From Treponema sp. (lineage in GTDB: Bacteria; Spirochaetota; Spirochaetia; Treponematales; Treponemataceae), in assembly GCA_017934745.1 (NCBI GenBank), contig JAGBIY010000041.1, positions 1 through 64,000 on the forward strand: DNA of 64,000 nt, in the 5' to 3' direction. Both the position numbers and the translations under genes were made by a program. A model generated the notes under the pieces. The model had not been told where the DNA came from. It made no database searches and saw only the letters and a list, made by a program, of their open reading frames with translations. Positions 7,852 to 16,952 of this stretch are shown piece by piece (position 1 is the first letter of the stretch; each line of letters starts with the position of its first letter).

Positions 7852-9294
7852 ATGTACAAAACGAGAAGACGCGCCGCATTGATTGTAATCAACATCGTCG
7901 CGGCCATAATTTTCATAGTGGTGGCGATTTCACTTGCTCCCCAGACAAAGATAAACGACTACAGAATTTATTCGAATTTCTTCCCAATCGCGGTCACGTC
8001 TGTGCTTTTCGGCATGCTGGTCTTCGCCAGCGTGTCAATCTACAACAACTACAAGGAAAAGCTGGAGCGGCAGATAATGGGCAGCGGAGCGACGGCGTAT
8101 TTCACGGAGTTCATCGACAAACTGCGCTTCTGCTACTCGCTCGAAGACTTCTACCGCATAATCGGTGACGTTCTTGAGCTGAAGGCCGACTGTTCCGTCT
8201 TCTATGTAGAGAGCGTCACGAACTACACGTTCTACAACAGCCCGAACAGGCTTGTCGCCGGTACTTTCAACCAAAACAGGAGCGACATGCTCAACAAACT
8301 CATAGAGAATTTCGACGGGGACTGGCCCGACGGAATCTTCTTCTTCGACGAGGACTGCGGTCTCGTCTCCGATTCCAGGACTTCGCGCGGTGTCCTCTTC
8401 TCGAACTGTGGCGAGCACTTCTACATTTTCTGCCGCTACATGTACCTTTTCGACCCGGACGTCTTCCCGAAGATTTTCGAGGAATTCGTCCGCTTCCAGA
8501 ACCGCTCCAGAATCATCAACGACCTGTCCGAAATTTCAGACCTCTCCCGCGAGTGGTCTCAGCTCGCTGACACGCAGCGTTCGTTCTTGCCTGCGACTCT
8601 CCCGACCGTGGAGCGCGTGAAATTCGCCGCATACTTCCGGCCGCTCATCAACGTTTCTGGAGACTACTACACTGTCCTTCCAATCGACGAGCACAAGACT
8701 TTCATAATGCTCGGGGACGTTTCTGGAAAGGGAATGGCCGCCGCGCTCGTCATGGGTCTCGTCATGAACACCGTTAAAATCAGGGAGGACAAGGAAGATC
8801 TGGTCGGAATGATTCACGCCATAGACGAGGCCATCAAGAGCATGCATCTTCAGGACAAGTACACGGTATTGTTCATGGGAATAATCGACACGGAGAAGAT
8901 GCGAATCAGGTACATAAACGCTTCGATGTCAGACCCAATCATCATCACGAAGTCTCCGGAGGGCTACAGGATAAAGCCGCTTTCTTCGAACTGTTCGATT
9001 GTCGGAATCATCCCTCTCGACGACGACATTCCAATCGCCGAGCAGCGTCTTTTCTCCGGCGACATGATATTGATGGCTTCCGACGGTGTTTCCGAGGTCA
9101 TGAACGAGGACAAGGTTGAGCTCGGCGACACCCAGCTCTACACCGACACGATAAAGGCAAGCGCGGGAAAGGATCCGCAGGAATTCATAAACGACATCGC
9201 GAACCTCGTCATGGAATACAACGGGGATTCGCGCTTGCACGACGATGTTACGATGCTTGCGGCCAAAATCGGTCCGACATCGCAGAAAAAGTGA
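7852..9294 (+). CDS. Membrane-anchored SpoIIE/RsbU-type PP2C phosphatase
   Basis: 480 residues. Two N-terminal transmembrane helices (about 9-29 and 43-62), a central GAF-like or linker region (about 85-235), then a PP2C-type Ser/Thr phosphatase domain (about 270-475) with SGDYYT, GDVSGKGMAAALVMG, ASDGVSEVM and the late DDVTML. Metal-ligand Asp residues are visible in SGD, GDVSGKG, SDG and DDV, although the usual second Asp of GGDYYD is Thr here. Proteins of this class dephosphorylate STAS anti-anti-sigma factors. It is first in an operon with a second phosphatase, a STAS protein and a VanY-like lipoprotein. GGAG upstream supports the start. Confidence 0.88.
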   Translation: MYKTRRRAALIVINIVAAIIFIVVAISLAPQTKINDYRIYSNFFPIAVTSVLFGMLVFASVSIYNNYKEKLERQIMGSGATAYFTEFIDKLRFCYSLEDFYRIIGDVLELKADCSVFYVESVTNYTFYNSPNRLVAGTFNQNRSDMLNKLIENFDGDWPDGIFFFDEDCGLVSDSRTSRGVLFSNCGEHFYIFCRYMYLFDPDVFPKIFEEFVRFQNRSRIINDLSEISDLSREWSQLADTQRSFLPATLPTVERVKFAAYFRPLINVSGDYYTVLPIDEHKTFIMLGDVSGKGMAAALVMGLVMNTVKIREDKEDLVGMIHAIDEAIKSMHLQDKYTVLFMGIIDTEKMRIRYINASMSDPIIITKSPEGYRIKPLSSNCSIVGIIPLDDDIPIAEQRLFSGDMILMASDGVSEVMNEDKVELGDTQLYTDTIKASAGKDPQEFINDIANLVMEYNGDSRLHDDVTMLAAKIGPTSQKK

Positions 9295-9312
9295 GTCTAC
9301 AGGAGAGAAAAA

Positions 9313-11487
9313 ATGGTTTACGGTATTCTTAATTTCGTTCTTGCCGCGCTTCTTTTGTGGCTTTCGCTCTACGCCGACAAGAAGATGGGAAACAAGGACA
9401 ACATTGGCTCCAATCCCGTCATCTTAATGAATACGCTTTTGGGAGTGGCTTGTTTGCTGATGGGCTTCACCGTCATGTTCTCCATGTCGGATGCGCCTGA
9501 AAGGCTTACGACGTTCCTTGGAAAGTGCATGTACCTGTTCATGGGCATGTACGCCATAAATTTCTGCGTATACTGCATCACATTTCCGTCTTTCGAGAGG
9601 GGAACTGTCGCCAGGGCGGCCACGATTGCTGGCTATGTCTTCTGCTTCTGGCTTCTCTTCACGAAGATATATGCCGTCAACATCACATCGTTTCTCGGTA
9701 TCCGGGTCGATGCGAAGTCCCTTTTCACCGGGCGTTTGACGAACTACTTCCCGTACAGCTGGTACAATTTCTACGAAGTCCTGATGACGTTCTGCCTGCC
9801 GTCTTTGTCCGTCATAATAATGCTTCTTCGCTCCGAGAACAGGACCAGCCGCCTCGACCATCAGAAGACGATATTGACATCAATCGCACTCGTCCTTGCT
9901 TGGGTTTCGATGAAGCTCGTCTTCATGGCGTCCGAGCGGGTCGCGCTTTTCTCTTCTATTGTATTGGCGGGATTCGTCCTTGCGCAGGCGGTTGTCGTGA
10001 TGGCCGCCACCCAGAACTTCCTTTACGATTTCTACTCCGCTTCGGCATTGTTCTTGAAGGGCGTCGTCTGTTATGTCGTTCCGTCGCTCGTAGTTGGAAT
10101 CATCTTTCCGTTCATCTGGAAACTTTATGGAACTGCGACTTTTACGTTCTTCCTGCTTTTTCTTGTCGTTATTGCGGGGGCGGTTGTCGCCTCCTACGAG
10201 CTGCAGAAAATTTTCAAGCGTTTCTCCGGCTTCCATTCCAACCAGTACGCTTCGATTCTTGAGGAAGACCTCTCGCAGATGGACTACAGCGACGACCCGA
10301 AAGATGTCGTCAAGAAGATGCACGACATCTTCACTCAGAACATCGGAATGGCTTCGTTCAGAGTCCTGATTGACCAAGGAAACGGAGAGCTTTGCTCGGT
10401 CTATGACCAGGAAGGGGACAAGAGGATAAAAATCAACGAGAAGGACAGGGTGTTCGACGTCCTCTTGAACATGGACTCTCAGATTGTCCTGAAAAGTTCC
10501 GTCGAGACTGGATACCACTTCATGTCGATAAAGACCGAACTTCTAGACTTTTTCAAGAGGACGCGTTCGGACGCTATAATCCTCCTCAACGAAGGCCGCC
10601 ACCTGCTCGGAGTTCTCGTCCTCGGCGAGAGATCTGGAGGAAACATCTACTCGGACTACGACTACGAGGTCTTCAAGAAGCTCTACTCTTATCTTTGGGT
10701 TTTCGGCTACTACTTGAAGAACATCGGAAATCAGGAAATCGTGGGTACCGTCAACAGGGAAATCCACATGTCGGAGCAGATTATCGAGTCAATCCAGGGA
10801 AACATGGACTTCATAAAGAACAAGAAGTACGATGTCGGAAACATAATGATTCACGCCCACAACATCGGTGGAGAGTTCATCGACCTCGTCAAGCTCAGCG
10901 ACGACAAGCACGTCTTCGTCATGGGCGACTTGAGCGGAAAGGGAATCAGCGCGTCCATGAGCATGGTCATCGTAAAGTCCATCATCAGAACGTACCTGCA
11001 CGACACGAGCGATTTCAAGCGGCTTGTGGAGAAGGTCAACCAGTTCATCCGCTTCAACCTCCCGAAGGGGACGTTCATGGAGGGAGTCTTCGGTCTCATC
11101 GACTTCAAGGACAACACTGTCTACTACATCAACTGCGGAATCCCCGCCATGTTCCTCTACACGAGGGCGTACAACAACATCATCGAGATTCAGGGAGAGG
11201 GGCACGTCCTGGGCTTCGTCAAGGACATCTCTCCGTACATAAAGGTGAAGAAGGTGAAGCTCAATCCGGGCGACATCCTCGTGACCTGCACCGACGGCCT
11301 CATCGACGCGCATTCGCCTCGCGGGGAGCAGTTCGGAAAGGACAGAATCCAGAAGTGCATAACGGAGAACACTTCGCTTCCTGCCCAGAGCATTGCCGAG
11401 ACTTCCTTCGAGAGCCTCAAGGAATTCATCACGACCGTCGGACCAGAGGACGATGTAAGCGTCCTTGTCATGAAGTTGAGCAAGTAG
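9313..11487 (+). CDS. Polytopic SpoIIE/RsbU-type PP2C phosphatase
   Basis: 724 residues. The N-terminal ~300 residues form about eight hydrophobic helices (a 7TM/histidine-kinase-N-like sensor), followed by a GAF-like region (about 335-470) and a PP2C phosphatase domain (about 510-722) with GGEFID, GDLSGKGISASMSM, CTDGLIDAHS and EDDVSVL. The usual GGDxxD is GGEFID, so one metal ligand is Asp to Glu. The expected role is to turn an extracellular or membrane signal into dephosphorylation of the STAS protein encoded 30 bp downstream. AGGAGAG precedes ATG 9313. It sits 18 bp after the first phosphatase gene. Confidence 0.87.
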   Translation: MVYGILNFVLAALLLWLSLYADKKMGNKDNIGSNPVILMNTLLGVACLLMGFTVMFSMSDAPERLTTFLGKCMYLFMGMYAINFCVYCITFPSFERGTVARAATIAGYVFCFWLLFTKIYAVNITSFLGIRVDAKSLFTGRLTNYFPYSWYNFYEVLMTFCLPSLSVIIMLLRSENRTSRLDHQKTILTSIALVLAWVSMKLVFMASERVALFSSIVLAGFVLAQAVVVMAATQNFLYDFYSASALFLKGVVCYVVPSLVVGIIFPFIWKLYGTATFTFFLLFLVVIAGAVVASYELQKIFKRFSGFHSNQYASILEEDLSQMDYSDDPKDVVKKMHDIFTQNIGMASFRVLIDQGNGELCSVYDQEGDKRIKINEKDRVFDVLLNMDSQIVLKSSVETGYHFMSIKTELLDFFKRTRSDAIILLNEGRHLLGVLVLGERSGGNIYSDYDYEVFKKLYSYLWVFGYYLKNIGNQEIVGTVNREIHMSEQIIESIQGNMDFIKNKKYDVGNIMIHAHNIGGEFIDLVKLSDDKHVFVMGDLSGKGISASMSMVIVKSIIRTYLHDTSDFKRLVEKVNQFIRFNLPKGTFMEGVFGLIDFKDNTVYYINCGIPAMFLYTRAYNNIIEIQGEGHVLGFVKDISPYIKVKKVKLNPGDILVTCTDGLIDAHSPRGEQFGKDRIQKCITENTSLPAQSIAETSFESLKEFITTVGPEDDVSVLVMKLSK

Positions 11488-11516
11488 TTTTTAACCTGTT
11501 AATGTGAGGAAAGTGT

Positions 11517-11843
11517 ATGGAACAGCTTCAGTTGAAAGAGAAATTCGGTACAAACTATGTGATGTACGAGCTTGCGGGGGATTTGAATTCCTACACCGCT
11601 TCAGAATTTCGGGAAAAGGTTTTTGAGAACATCAAGGTGATGAATGTCGTAATCGATTTGTCTCAAATCCTTTCCATCGATTCCACTGGAATCGGAATCA
11701 TAATGGCAGGATTCAATGACGGCGAGGAGTTTGGCCACAAATTTTATCTGATGAATCCGTCTCCGGCTTCAAGGACTGCGTTGGAGGACACAGGGTTCGA
11801 CAACATTTTCACGTACATTCACTCGGTGACGGAAATCGGATAA
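11517..11843 (+). CDS. STAS-domain anti-sigma factor antagonist
   Basis: 108 residues, the size of SpoIIAA/RsbV. The phosphorylation loop SIDSTGIG (53-60, probable phospho-Ser 56) follows the strand NVVIDLSQ. Such proteins, when dephosphorylated by the RsbU-like phosphatases encoded just upstream, bind a serine kinase/anti-sigma or another partner. No RsbW-like kinase is encoded nearby, so the partner must be elsewhere. Start supported by GAGGAAAG upstream; the stop is 1 bp before the next ATG. Confidence 0.92.
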   Translation: MEQLQLKEKFGTNYVMYELAGDLNSYTASEFREKVFENIKVMNVVIDLSQILSIDSTGIGIIMAGFNDGEEFGHKFYLMNPSPASRTALEDTGFDNIFTYIHSVTEIG

Positions 11844-11844
11844 G

Positions 11845-12645
11845 ATGCGAAAAATTTCATTTCTATTGGTTCTTGCCCTGTCCGTTTTCTCTTTCCTCTC
11901 ATGCGGAAAAAAAGAGAATGGCGTTCAAGCCGCTGCGAAAAACGACACTCTCTCCGTCGTCCTCCAGAATGTCAGCCCTGAGTGCCGCGAGTCCATACGC
12001 ATGGGCAGCACGGCCGCTTTCCTTGAGGCGCTGGACAAAGTGCTGAAGTCGGATTCCGTTTCCTCGTTCGATTCGAACAGCCTGAACGACAAGCTCAAGA
12101 TGTTCGTCATCTGCGACCGTGATCATCCGATTTCTGAATTGTACATTCCGTCCGAGCTTGAGACGCTGCAGATAAACCAGTTCTACAACATCTGCTCGGA
12201 CAGCCTGCGCCTGAAAAAAAACGCGGAGAAGGCTCTCCGCCGCATGGGCGAGGCTTCGCGCTTGGAAAACATAACGCTCATAGTGAAATCTGGCTACAGA
12301 AGCTATTCCGAGCAGAAGGCCATCTACGACGAGCTTTTGTCCTCTCCTGAAAGGGGGGGCATCAGTACTGACGACTTTCCCGGTACGAGCGAGCACCAGA
12401 CTGGGTATGCGGTGGATTTCCTTGATTCGGGCGGGAAGGCTTCGGAGTGGCTTTCGGAGAATGCGCACAAATACGGCTGGTCGATGACGTATTCTTCCAA
12501 TTCAGAATACAATCCGCTCCATTACAGGTATCTGGGAGTCGAGGCGTGCCGGTTTCAGAGGCTTTGGTTCGGTGGCAGCCAGCGTTTGATGCTCGAATTC
12601 ATAGCTGAGTGGAGAAGGGTGACGAAAGAGGGCCAGGGCAAGTGA
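11845..12645 (+). CDS. VanY-family D-Ala-D-Ala carboxypeptidase lipoprotein
   Basis: 266 residues. Lipoprotein signal peptide ending FLSC (Cys 20), a spacer, then an M15B domain (about 110-235) with SGYRSYSEQ, the zinc motif SEHQTGYAVDF (about 181-191) and the late NPLHYRYLG, equivalent to EPWHxRYxG with the second zinc His. It probably trims D-Ala from periplasmic peptidoglycan stem peptides. It directly follows the STAS gene (1-bp gap) and is likely translationally coupled, tying cell-wall trimming to the phosphatase/STAS signal route. A terminator follows. Confidence 0.88.
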   Translation: MRKISFLLVLALSVFSFLSCGKKENGVQAAAKNDTLSVVLQNVSPECRESIRMGSTAAFLEALDKVLKSDSVSSFDSNSLNDKLKMFVICDRDHPISELYIPSELETLQINQFYNICSDSLRLKKNAEKALRRMGEASRLENITLIVKSGYRSYSEQKAIYDELLSSPERGGISTDDFPGTSEHQTGYAVDFLDSGGKASEWLSENAHKYGWSMTYSSNSEYNPLHYRYLGVEACRFQRLWFGGSQRLMLEFIAEWRRVTKEGQGK

Positions 12646-12662
12646 ATCTGCCCGTTCCTCAA

Positions 12663-12727
12663 TGAAAGGCGCGCTTGCCGATTTTGAAACGTGGAATGCG
12701 CTTCTGTTGGCGGGCGCGCCTTTTTGA
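12663..12727. terminator. Bidirectional terminator between convergent genes
   Basis: AAAGGCGCGC (12665-12674) pairs with GCGCGCCTTT (12714 onward), followed by TTTTT on the plus strand. It lies between the VanY-like lipoprotein and chemoreceptor genes, which converge here. The long loop may hold a second small stem. Confidence 0.75.
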
Positions 12728-12744
12728 TTTTTCTTTCGTGGATG

Positions 12745-14568
12745 CTAGACCTTGAAGACCGAGAGCTGGCTGTCGATGCTTTCGATGTTGTCGGAGACTT
12801 TGGAGCTTATCTCGCTCAAGGATTTTTCAGCCGCTCCGATTCTTTCCACGCTCGCGGTGACGTTTCCCATCATGTCGTTGATGATTTCGGTCACGCTCTG
12901 CAAAGAGTCGATTCTTTCGCTGATTTTGTTCGTATTGGCAGCCATTTCCTTGGACGCTTTCTGGACCGCGTCAGTGCTGTCGTTCATCGCCCTGAGGCTC
13001 TCTCCAATCTGCTTGGAGTCCTCGTTCTGCTCGGACATGGCCGTTCTGATTTTCGTCACAAGTTCGTTCGTCTCCCTGATTTTGTCGGCCGCCACGCTGA
13101 ACGCTTCGCTCGATGCCGTCGACGCTTCGACGACCTGCGCTATTGAGTCCCGGATTGAGTTCAGCTGCTCGGCGATTCTCTTGGACTGCTCGCCCGACGT
13201 TTCCGCCAGCTGCCTGATTTCGTCCGCCACGACCGAGAATCCCTTTCCCGCCTCGCCCGCGTGAGCCGCCTCGATTGCCGCGTTCATGGCGAGTAGGTTC
13301 GTCTGCTCCGCAATCGCCGCAATCGCCTGGTTCGCCTCGTGCAGCGTGTCCGACTGCCTCTCGATTATGGAAAGCCGTTCGTTCACGTTCCTCTGCTTCT
13401 CGAATCCGTTCTCCGCATTCTCTTCGAGTGTGGAGAACGACTCTGCCATCTTTCCGACAGTGGCGTTCACCGAGTCTATGTTTCCGACTATCGCCTCTAT
13501 TGCCGAAGAGGCCTTTTCCACGCTGTCCGACTGCTTTTCCACCATGCTCTCCAGGGTGCTCGTGCTTCCCGTAATCTGCCTTGCCGCCTCCGCCGTCTCG
13601 TAGACGCTCGTCTTCTGCCTGTCGAGCTGTTCCCCGACCGTCCTGACGCTGTTTTCCACCTCCGAGACCGCAGCCGTAGTCGACGAGACGTCATCCGAAA
13701 GGCTTCTTCCCGAATGCGACAGGTCGTCCTTCACTCCGAGGATTCCAGCCGTGAGGGCGCCGAACTGCTGCGCGAGCGAATTGAACGAGTCCGAAAGCTC
13801 CCCGATTTCGTCCGACGATGTCCTCTCCACACGCTCCGTGAGGTTTCCGCGCGCCATTGCTGCGAACGCTTCCTGAAGGCGGTGGATTGGTTGTATGAAT
13901 TTGTTTGCCGAGTAGATTCCGAGCGCGATTATGAGAATGAGGATTCCTGAAAAGTACAACGCCACTTTCGCGATGAAGCGGAATTTGTAGTCGCGGAGGG
14001 CGTTCATGGAGATGTCAGCTCCGACGTAGCAGACGCATCTTCCGCTTGAGTCGCGCACCGGCCTGTAAACGGTGAGGAGCCAGCCGAATTTGTCGTTCGA
14101 CTCCAGAGGCTCTATCTCCCGCCCGTCCAGGAGCGAGGGGACGAGCGGCAGAAACGATTCGTCGAATTCTATCAGTTCTCCCATCTCGAAGTCCGCGTTC
14201 TCCTCGTCGGTGTCGAAGACCGTGTGGCAGCCGTCTTTCCGAATCTGGTAGACGTATAGGTATTCGATGTCAGGAGTGTTGTTCCTGATGCTCTTGAGCC
14301 GTCCGAGCGTCTCCGCGTATCCTTCCGCGCCTTTTCCCTCGTTCAAGTACGCGCCGATTCTGTCCGCGTCGATGCTCTCCGCCGCCAGCGCGACCGCTCC
14401 CCTGGCAATCGCAATGTGCTCCTGCCTAGACGCGTTCACGAACTGCCGAAGCCCTATCGCCGCCAGCGCGACCGTGAGGAACACCGCCGCCAATGTCAAG
14501 AGAACCGCGATTCTCGCTTTCATCGAATGGAATTTCACTCCCATCTTTTTTCCGTCTTTCTTTTCCAA
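12745..14568 (-). CDS. Methyl-accepting chemotaxis protein
   Basis: About 607 residues. One N-terminal TM (about 17-40), a periplasmic sensor (about 41-200) containing the Cache-like [15 protein letters not shown] and [12 protein letters not shown] strands, a second TM (about 205-226), HAMP (about 227-280) and a cytoplasmic signalling domain with the hairpin tip [19 protein letters not shown]. It should signal to CheA/CheW and the flagellar motor; the ligand is unknown. The start used is TTG 14568 after AGGGGG with short spacing; ATG 14544 is an alternative with a weaker SD. A TATAAT on the minus strand (14616-14611) is the probable -10. Confidence 0.92.
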   Translation of the reverse strand: MEKKDGKKMGVKFHSMKARIAVLLTLAAVFLTVALAAIGLRQFVNASRQEHIAIARGAVALAAESIDADRIGAYLNEGKGAEGYAETLGRLKSIRNNTPDIEYLYVYQIRKDGCHTVFDTDEENADFEMGELIEFDESFLPLVPSLLDGREIEPLESNDKFGWLLTVYRPVRDSSGRCVCYVGADISMNALRDYKFRFIAKVALYFSGILILIIALGIYSANKFIQPIHRLQEAFAAMARGNLTERVERTSSDEIGELSDSFNSLAQQFGALTAGILGVKDDLSHSGRSLSDDVSSTTAAVSEVENSVRTVGEQLDRQKTSVYETAEAARQITGSTSTLESMVEKQSDSVEKASSAIEAIVGNIDSVNATVGKMAESFSTLEENAENGFEKQRNVNERLSIIERQSDTLHEANQAIAAIAEQTNLLAMNAAIEAAHAGEAGKGFSVVADEIRQLAETSGEQSKRIAEQLNSIRDSIAQVVEASTASSEAFSVAADKIRETNELVTKIRTAMSEQNEDSKQIGESLRAMNDSTDAVQKASKEMAANTNKISERIDSLQSVTEIINDMMGNVTASVERIGAAEKSLSEISSKVSDNIESIDSQLSVFKV

Positions 14569-14746
14569 AACATCCCCCTGTCTTTACAAGTTTTTGTTGA
14601 ACTTTTCTTGATTATAACATGATTCTGATGTTTTTTATTCCGCATTGAAGATTGGTTGTGCGCTTCCCTGAAACTCGCTTAAGCATCCGTTCGGTGTAGA
14701 TGAATTTTTCGGCAGCCTGTAAAATGCGGAAAAGGGAGGTTTTTTA

Positions 14747-15175
14747 ATGAAAAAAATTCTGTTTGCAGGCCTTTTCGCCTCGTCATTGTTTCTTTCCGGC
14801 TGCGGGAATTTCATGGCGCAGGCTAACTACAACCGTGAAGCGAAGACCGCAAAATACCAGTCCGAATACGCGGTGACGGTCAACAAGCTTGAGATGAAGG
14901 AAGGAAACTTCGAGACATACAGGCGGGTCGTCTTCTACAACGTGCGCCTTGGAGAGACTGTGTTCACCTGTGAGGGCTACTGCCACGTGCAGGTGGACCA
15001 CGACGGCGACATCGAACTTGTCGTTAAGACGGGCGAGGACGAGTACCTCAGGCACTATCTTGGGCAAAAGCAGGACATCACCTATTTTTCCGAACAGCTA
15101 AAGCCCGTCAAAGAGAGCGACTACCGCTACAAGATTGTCTGGAACCCAAAAATCTGGCTCCCGGAACTTGAATAG
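14747..15175 (+). CDS. Small lipoprotein of unknown function
   Basis: 142 residues with a clear lipoprotein signal (LFLSGC, Cys 19) and a small beta-rich domain. YAVTVNKLEM, YRRVVFYNVR, TVFTCEGYCHVQVD and IELVVKTGEDEYLRHYLG suggest an OB- or beta-sandwich-like fold. Two extra Cys (in TCEGYC) may form a disulfide. I do not recognise the family. SD GGGAGG upstream; a terminator follows at once, so it is monocistronic. Confidence 0.8.
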   Translation: MKKILFAGLFASSLFLSGCGNFMAQANYNREAKTAKYQSEYAVTVNKLEMKEGNFETYRRVVFYNVRLGETVFTCEGYCHVQVDHDGDIELVVKTGEDEYLRHYLGQKQDITYFSEQLKPVKESDYRYKIVWNPKIWLPELE

Positions 15176-15188
15176 TCGGTGGATGAAC

Positions 15189-15240
15189 AAAAGACCGCGG
15201 GATTTTTGAATCGAATCCTGCGGTCTTTTTGTTTTTGTTC
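15189..15240 (+). terminator. Rho-independent terminator
   Basis: AAAAGACCGCGGGATT pairs with AATCCTGCGGTCTTTT, followed by TTTTTGTTTTTG. It serves the small lipoprotein gene and could also stop the convergent AAA-ATPase-like gene. Confidence 0.88.
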
Positions 15241-15247
15241 CTGTGCA

Positions 15248-16825
15248 TCACTCCTTCACGAACCGCTCGATTCTGCACTCGTGGGTCTTTTTCTCCTCGT
15301 CGTAGTTCACGCCGACGAAAAGAAGGTTGCCGGAATAGTGTTCAAGAGAAGAGAAATACCGTCTCTCCTTTATCTGTTCGAGCGCGCTCTCGGTGGAGCC
15401 GTTCCTTTTCAGCTCGACAATCATCGCGGGGAGGTCCGGCACGAACGGAATGAAAACCACGTCGGCGAAGCCCTTTCCGGTGGTCACTTCTCGAAGGATT
15501 GTGTACTTGTTCAGGGCGTAGATGTACGAGAGGTAAACCGCGCTCTGCAGAGCGTCCTCGTTGTTGTAGCTTCTGTTGCTCGTGACGTGGATGTGGCTTT
15601 CGTCGAGAGCCTTCGCGACGGCATCTTCGTTCATCTTCAGCGTCTCTTTCAAAAGCTCCTCTGAATCCTGGATTATGCGGTTCGTCACCGAATAGTCCTT
15701 GTTCGCCTCAATCGCATTGAACCATTCCTGCCGGACTTCCCTGTTCGGGATTCTGCACGTTTCGCTTTCATTGTCATAGGCGAGATAGCCCAGATGAATC
15801 AGATACGTGAATGCGTCGCTTCTTGTCGAAAAATCCGTCATCGTGTTCATGTATCTTGTCACGTTCACGCTCACGCTTTCGCCTGAAATCATTTTGATTA
15901 CGTCATCCTTCATGCCCTCGAAGTTCTCCTGTATGCGGTCGGAGATGACTGCGTAGGTGGAGGTTTTGCTCCAGTAGTTTCCGATTGATTCGTTCAACAG
16001 GGATTTCACGACGGATTCTGGATTGTAGATTTCAAATCCGCGCTGGCTGTAGCCGTCGTACCATCGCTTGTATTCCTCATAGTCCGCATTGTATTTTTCG
16101 CAGAGTTCTTTCACCTCTTCCCCCGTGAAGCCGATGAATTCCGCAAGCTTTCCCGCGCTCAAAATCGTGTACTCGTCGAAGTTGTTGAGCTTCGACTGGA
16201 TTCTGTCGCGGATAATCGGAAGGACCCCGGTCAGGTACGCAAGCGAAATCGCAGGCCGCAAGGTGTCGCTCTTGAAAAGCCCGTTCAAAAAGTCCAGATA
16301 CTGCTGGAAAAGCTTCTCGCTCACGTTTTCCCGAACGAGCACGTCGTATTCGTCCATGATGACCACGAAATGCTCGTTTCTTTTCGAGTACGCCTTCAAT
16401 ATGCAGTTTCCGACGGACTCTTTCGGGTTGAAGTCCAAATCCGGGAACTGCTCGATAAACTCGGCGACGATTCTGTCTTGCAGATTGTTCAAAAGATTAT
16501 CCGTATCCCTCTCGTTCTTGAATTCGCTGTTCACGTCGATTTTGATGACGTTCAGCTTGTTCAGATTGCTCTCGAAACTCGGGTCGCGGCTTATTTTGTA
16601 CGGCTCGAAAAGATTCCTTGAGTCGCAGCCCTTTGAGAAGTACGCCGAGAGCATGTTGCCGGCGAATGTCTTTCCGAACCGGCGCGGGCGCGAGACGCAG
16701 ATGTAGGTGTTGTCGGTCTCCATGAAACGGTTGATGACTTTTATCATCATCGTCTTGTCGACATAGATTTCCCGTTTTAGGATTCGCGTGAACGTTTCGT
16801 TGTTCGGATTCAGATAGATTCCCAT
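15248..16825 (-). CDS. AAA-ATPase-like protein with C-terminal PD-(D/E)XK nuclease-like domain
   Basis: 525 residues. It matches the common gut-bacterial architecture of an AAA-ATPase_like domain (PF09820 type) plus a PD-(D/E)XK superfamily domain (PF08011 type). Visible are the opening IYVDKT, the Walker A variant SRPRRFGKT (about 45-53), Walker B VVIMDEYD (about 153-160), SLAYLTGVLPI (sensor-like), RWYDGY (about 249-254) and near the C terminus GFADVVFIPF with PAMIVELK, the D...E-x-K nuclease pattern. The biological role is not established; these genes occur in many copies in gut genomes and may be mobile or conflict-related. Start ATG 16825 is followed by the family-typical MGIYLNPNNETF. 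Confidence 0.85.
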   Translation of the reverse strand: MGIYLNPNNETFTRILKREIYVDKTMMIKVINRFMETDNTYICVSRPRRFGKTFAGNMLSAYFSKGCDSRNLFEPYKISRDPSFESNLNKLNVIKIDVNSEFKNERDTDNLLNNLQDRIVAEFIEQFPDLDFNPKESVGNCILKAYSKRNEHFVVIMDEYDVLVRENVSEKLFQQYLDFLNGLFKSDTLRPAISLAYLTGVLPIIRDRIQSKLNNFDEYTILSAGKLAEFIGFTGEEVKELCEKYNADYEEYKRWYDGYSQRGFEIYNPESVVKSLLNESIGNYWSKTSTYAVISDRIQENFEGMKDDVIKMISGESVSVNVTRYMNTMTDFSTRSDAFTYLIHLGYLAYDNESETCRIPNREVRQEWFNAIEANKDYSVTNRIIQDSEELLKETLKMNEDAVAKALDESHIHVTSNRSYNNEDALQSAVYLSYIYALNKYTILREVTTGKGFADVVFIPFVPDLPAMIVELKRNGSTESALEQIKERRYFSSLEHYSGNLLFVGVNYDEEKKTHECRIERFVKE

Positions 16826-16889
16826 GCAGTGCCTCCGGTTTGATTATAGCACGGATGGGAGGCAGAGAGAGTAGGCGCCAACGTGAAAA

Positions 16890-16932
16890 AAATACCACCG
16901 ACAGTTGCTTAAATCGAACTGTCGGTGGCGGA
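16890..16932 (-). terminator. Rho-independent terminator of leuS
   Basis: CCACCGACAGTT pairs perfectly with AACTGTCGGTGG and on the minus strand runs into TATTTTTTTC. It lies 20 bp beyond the leuS stop. Confidence 0.9.
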
Positions 16933-16952
16933 TGTTTTTTCCCTTGTTTGCC

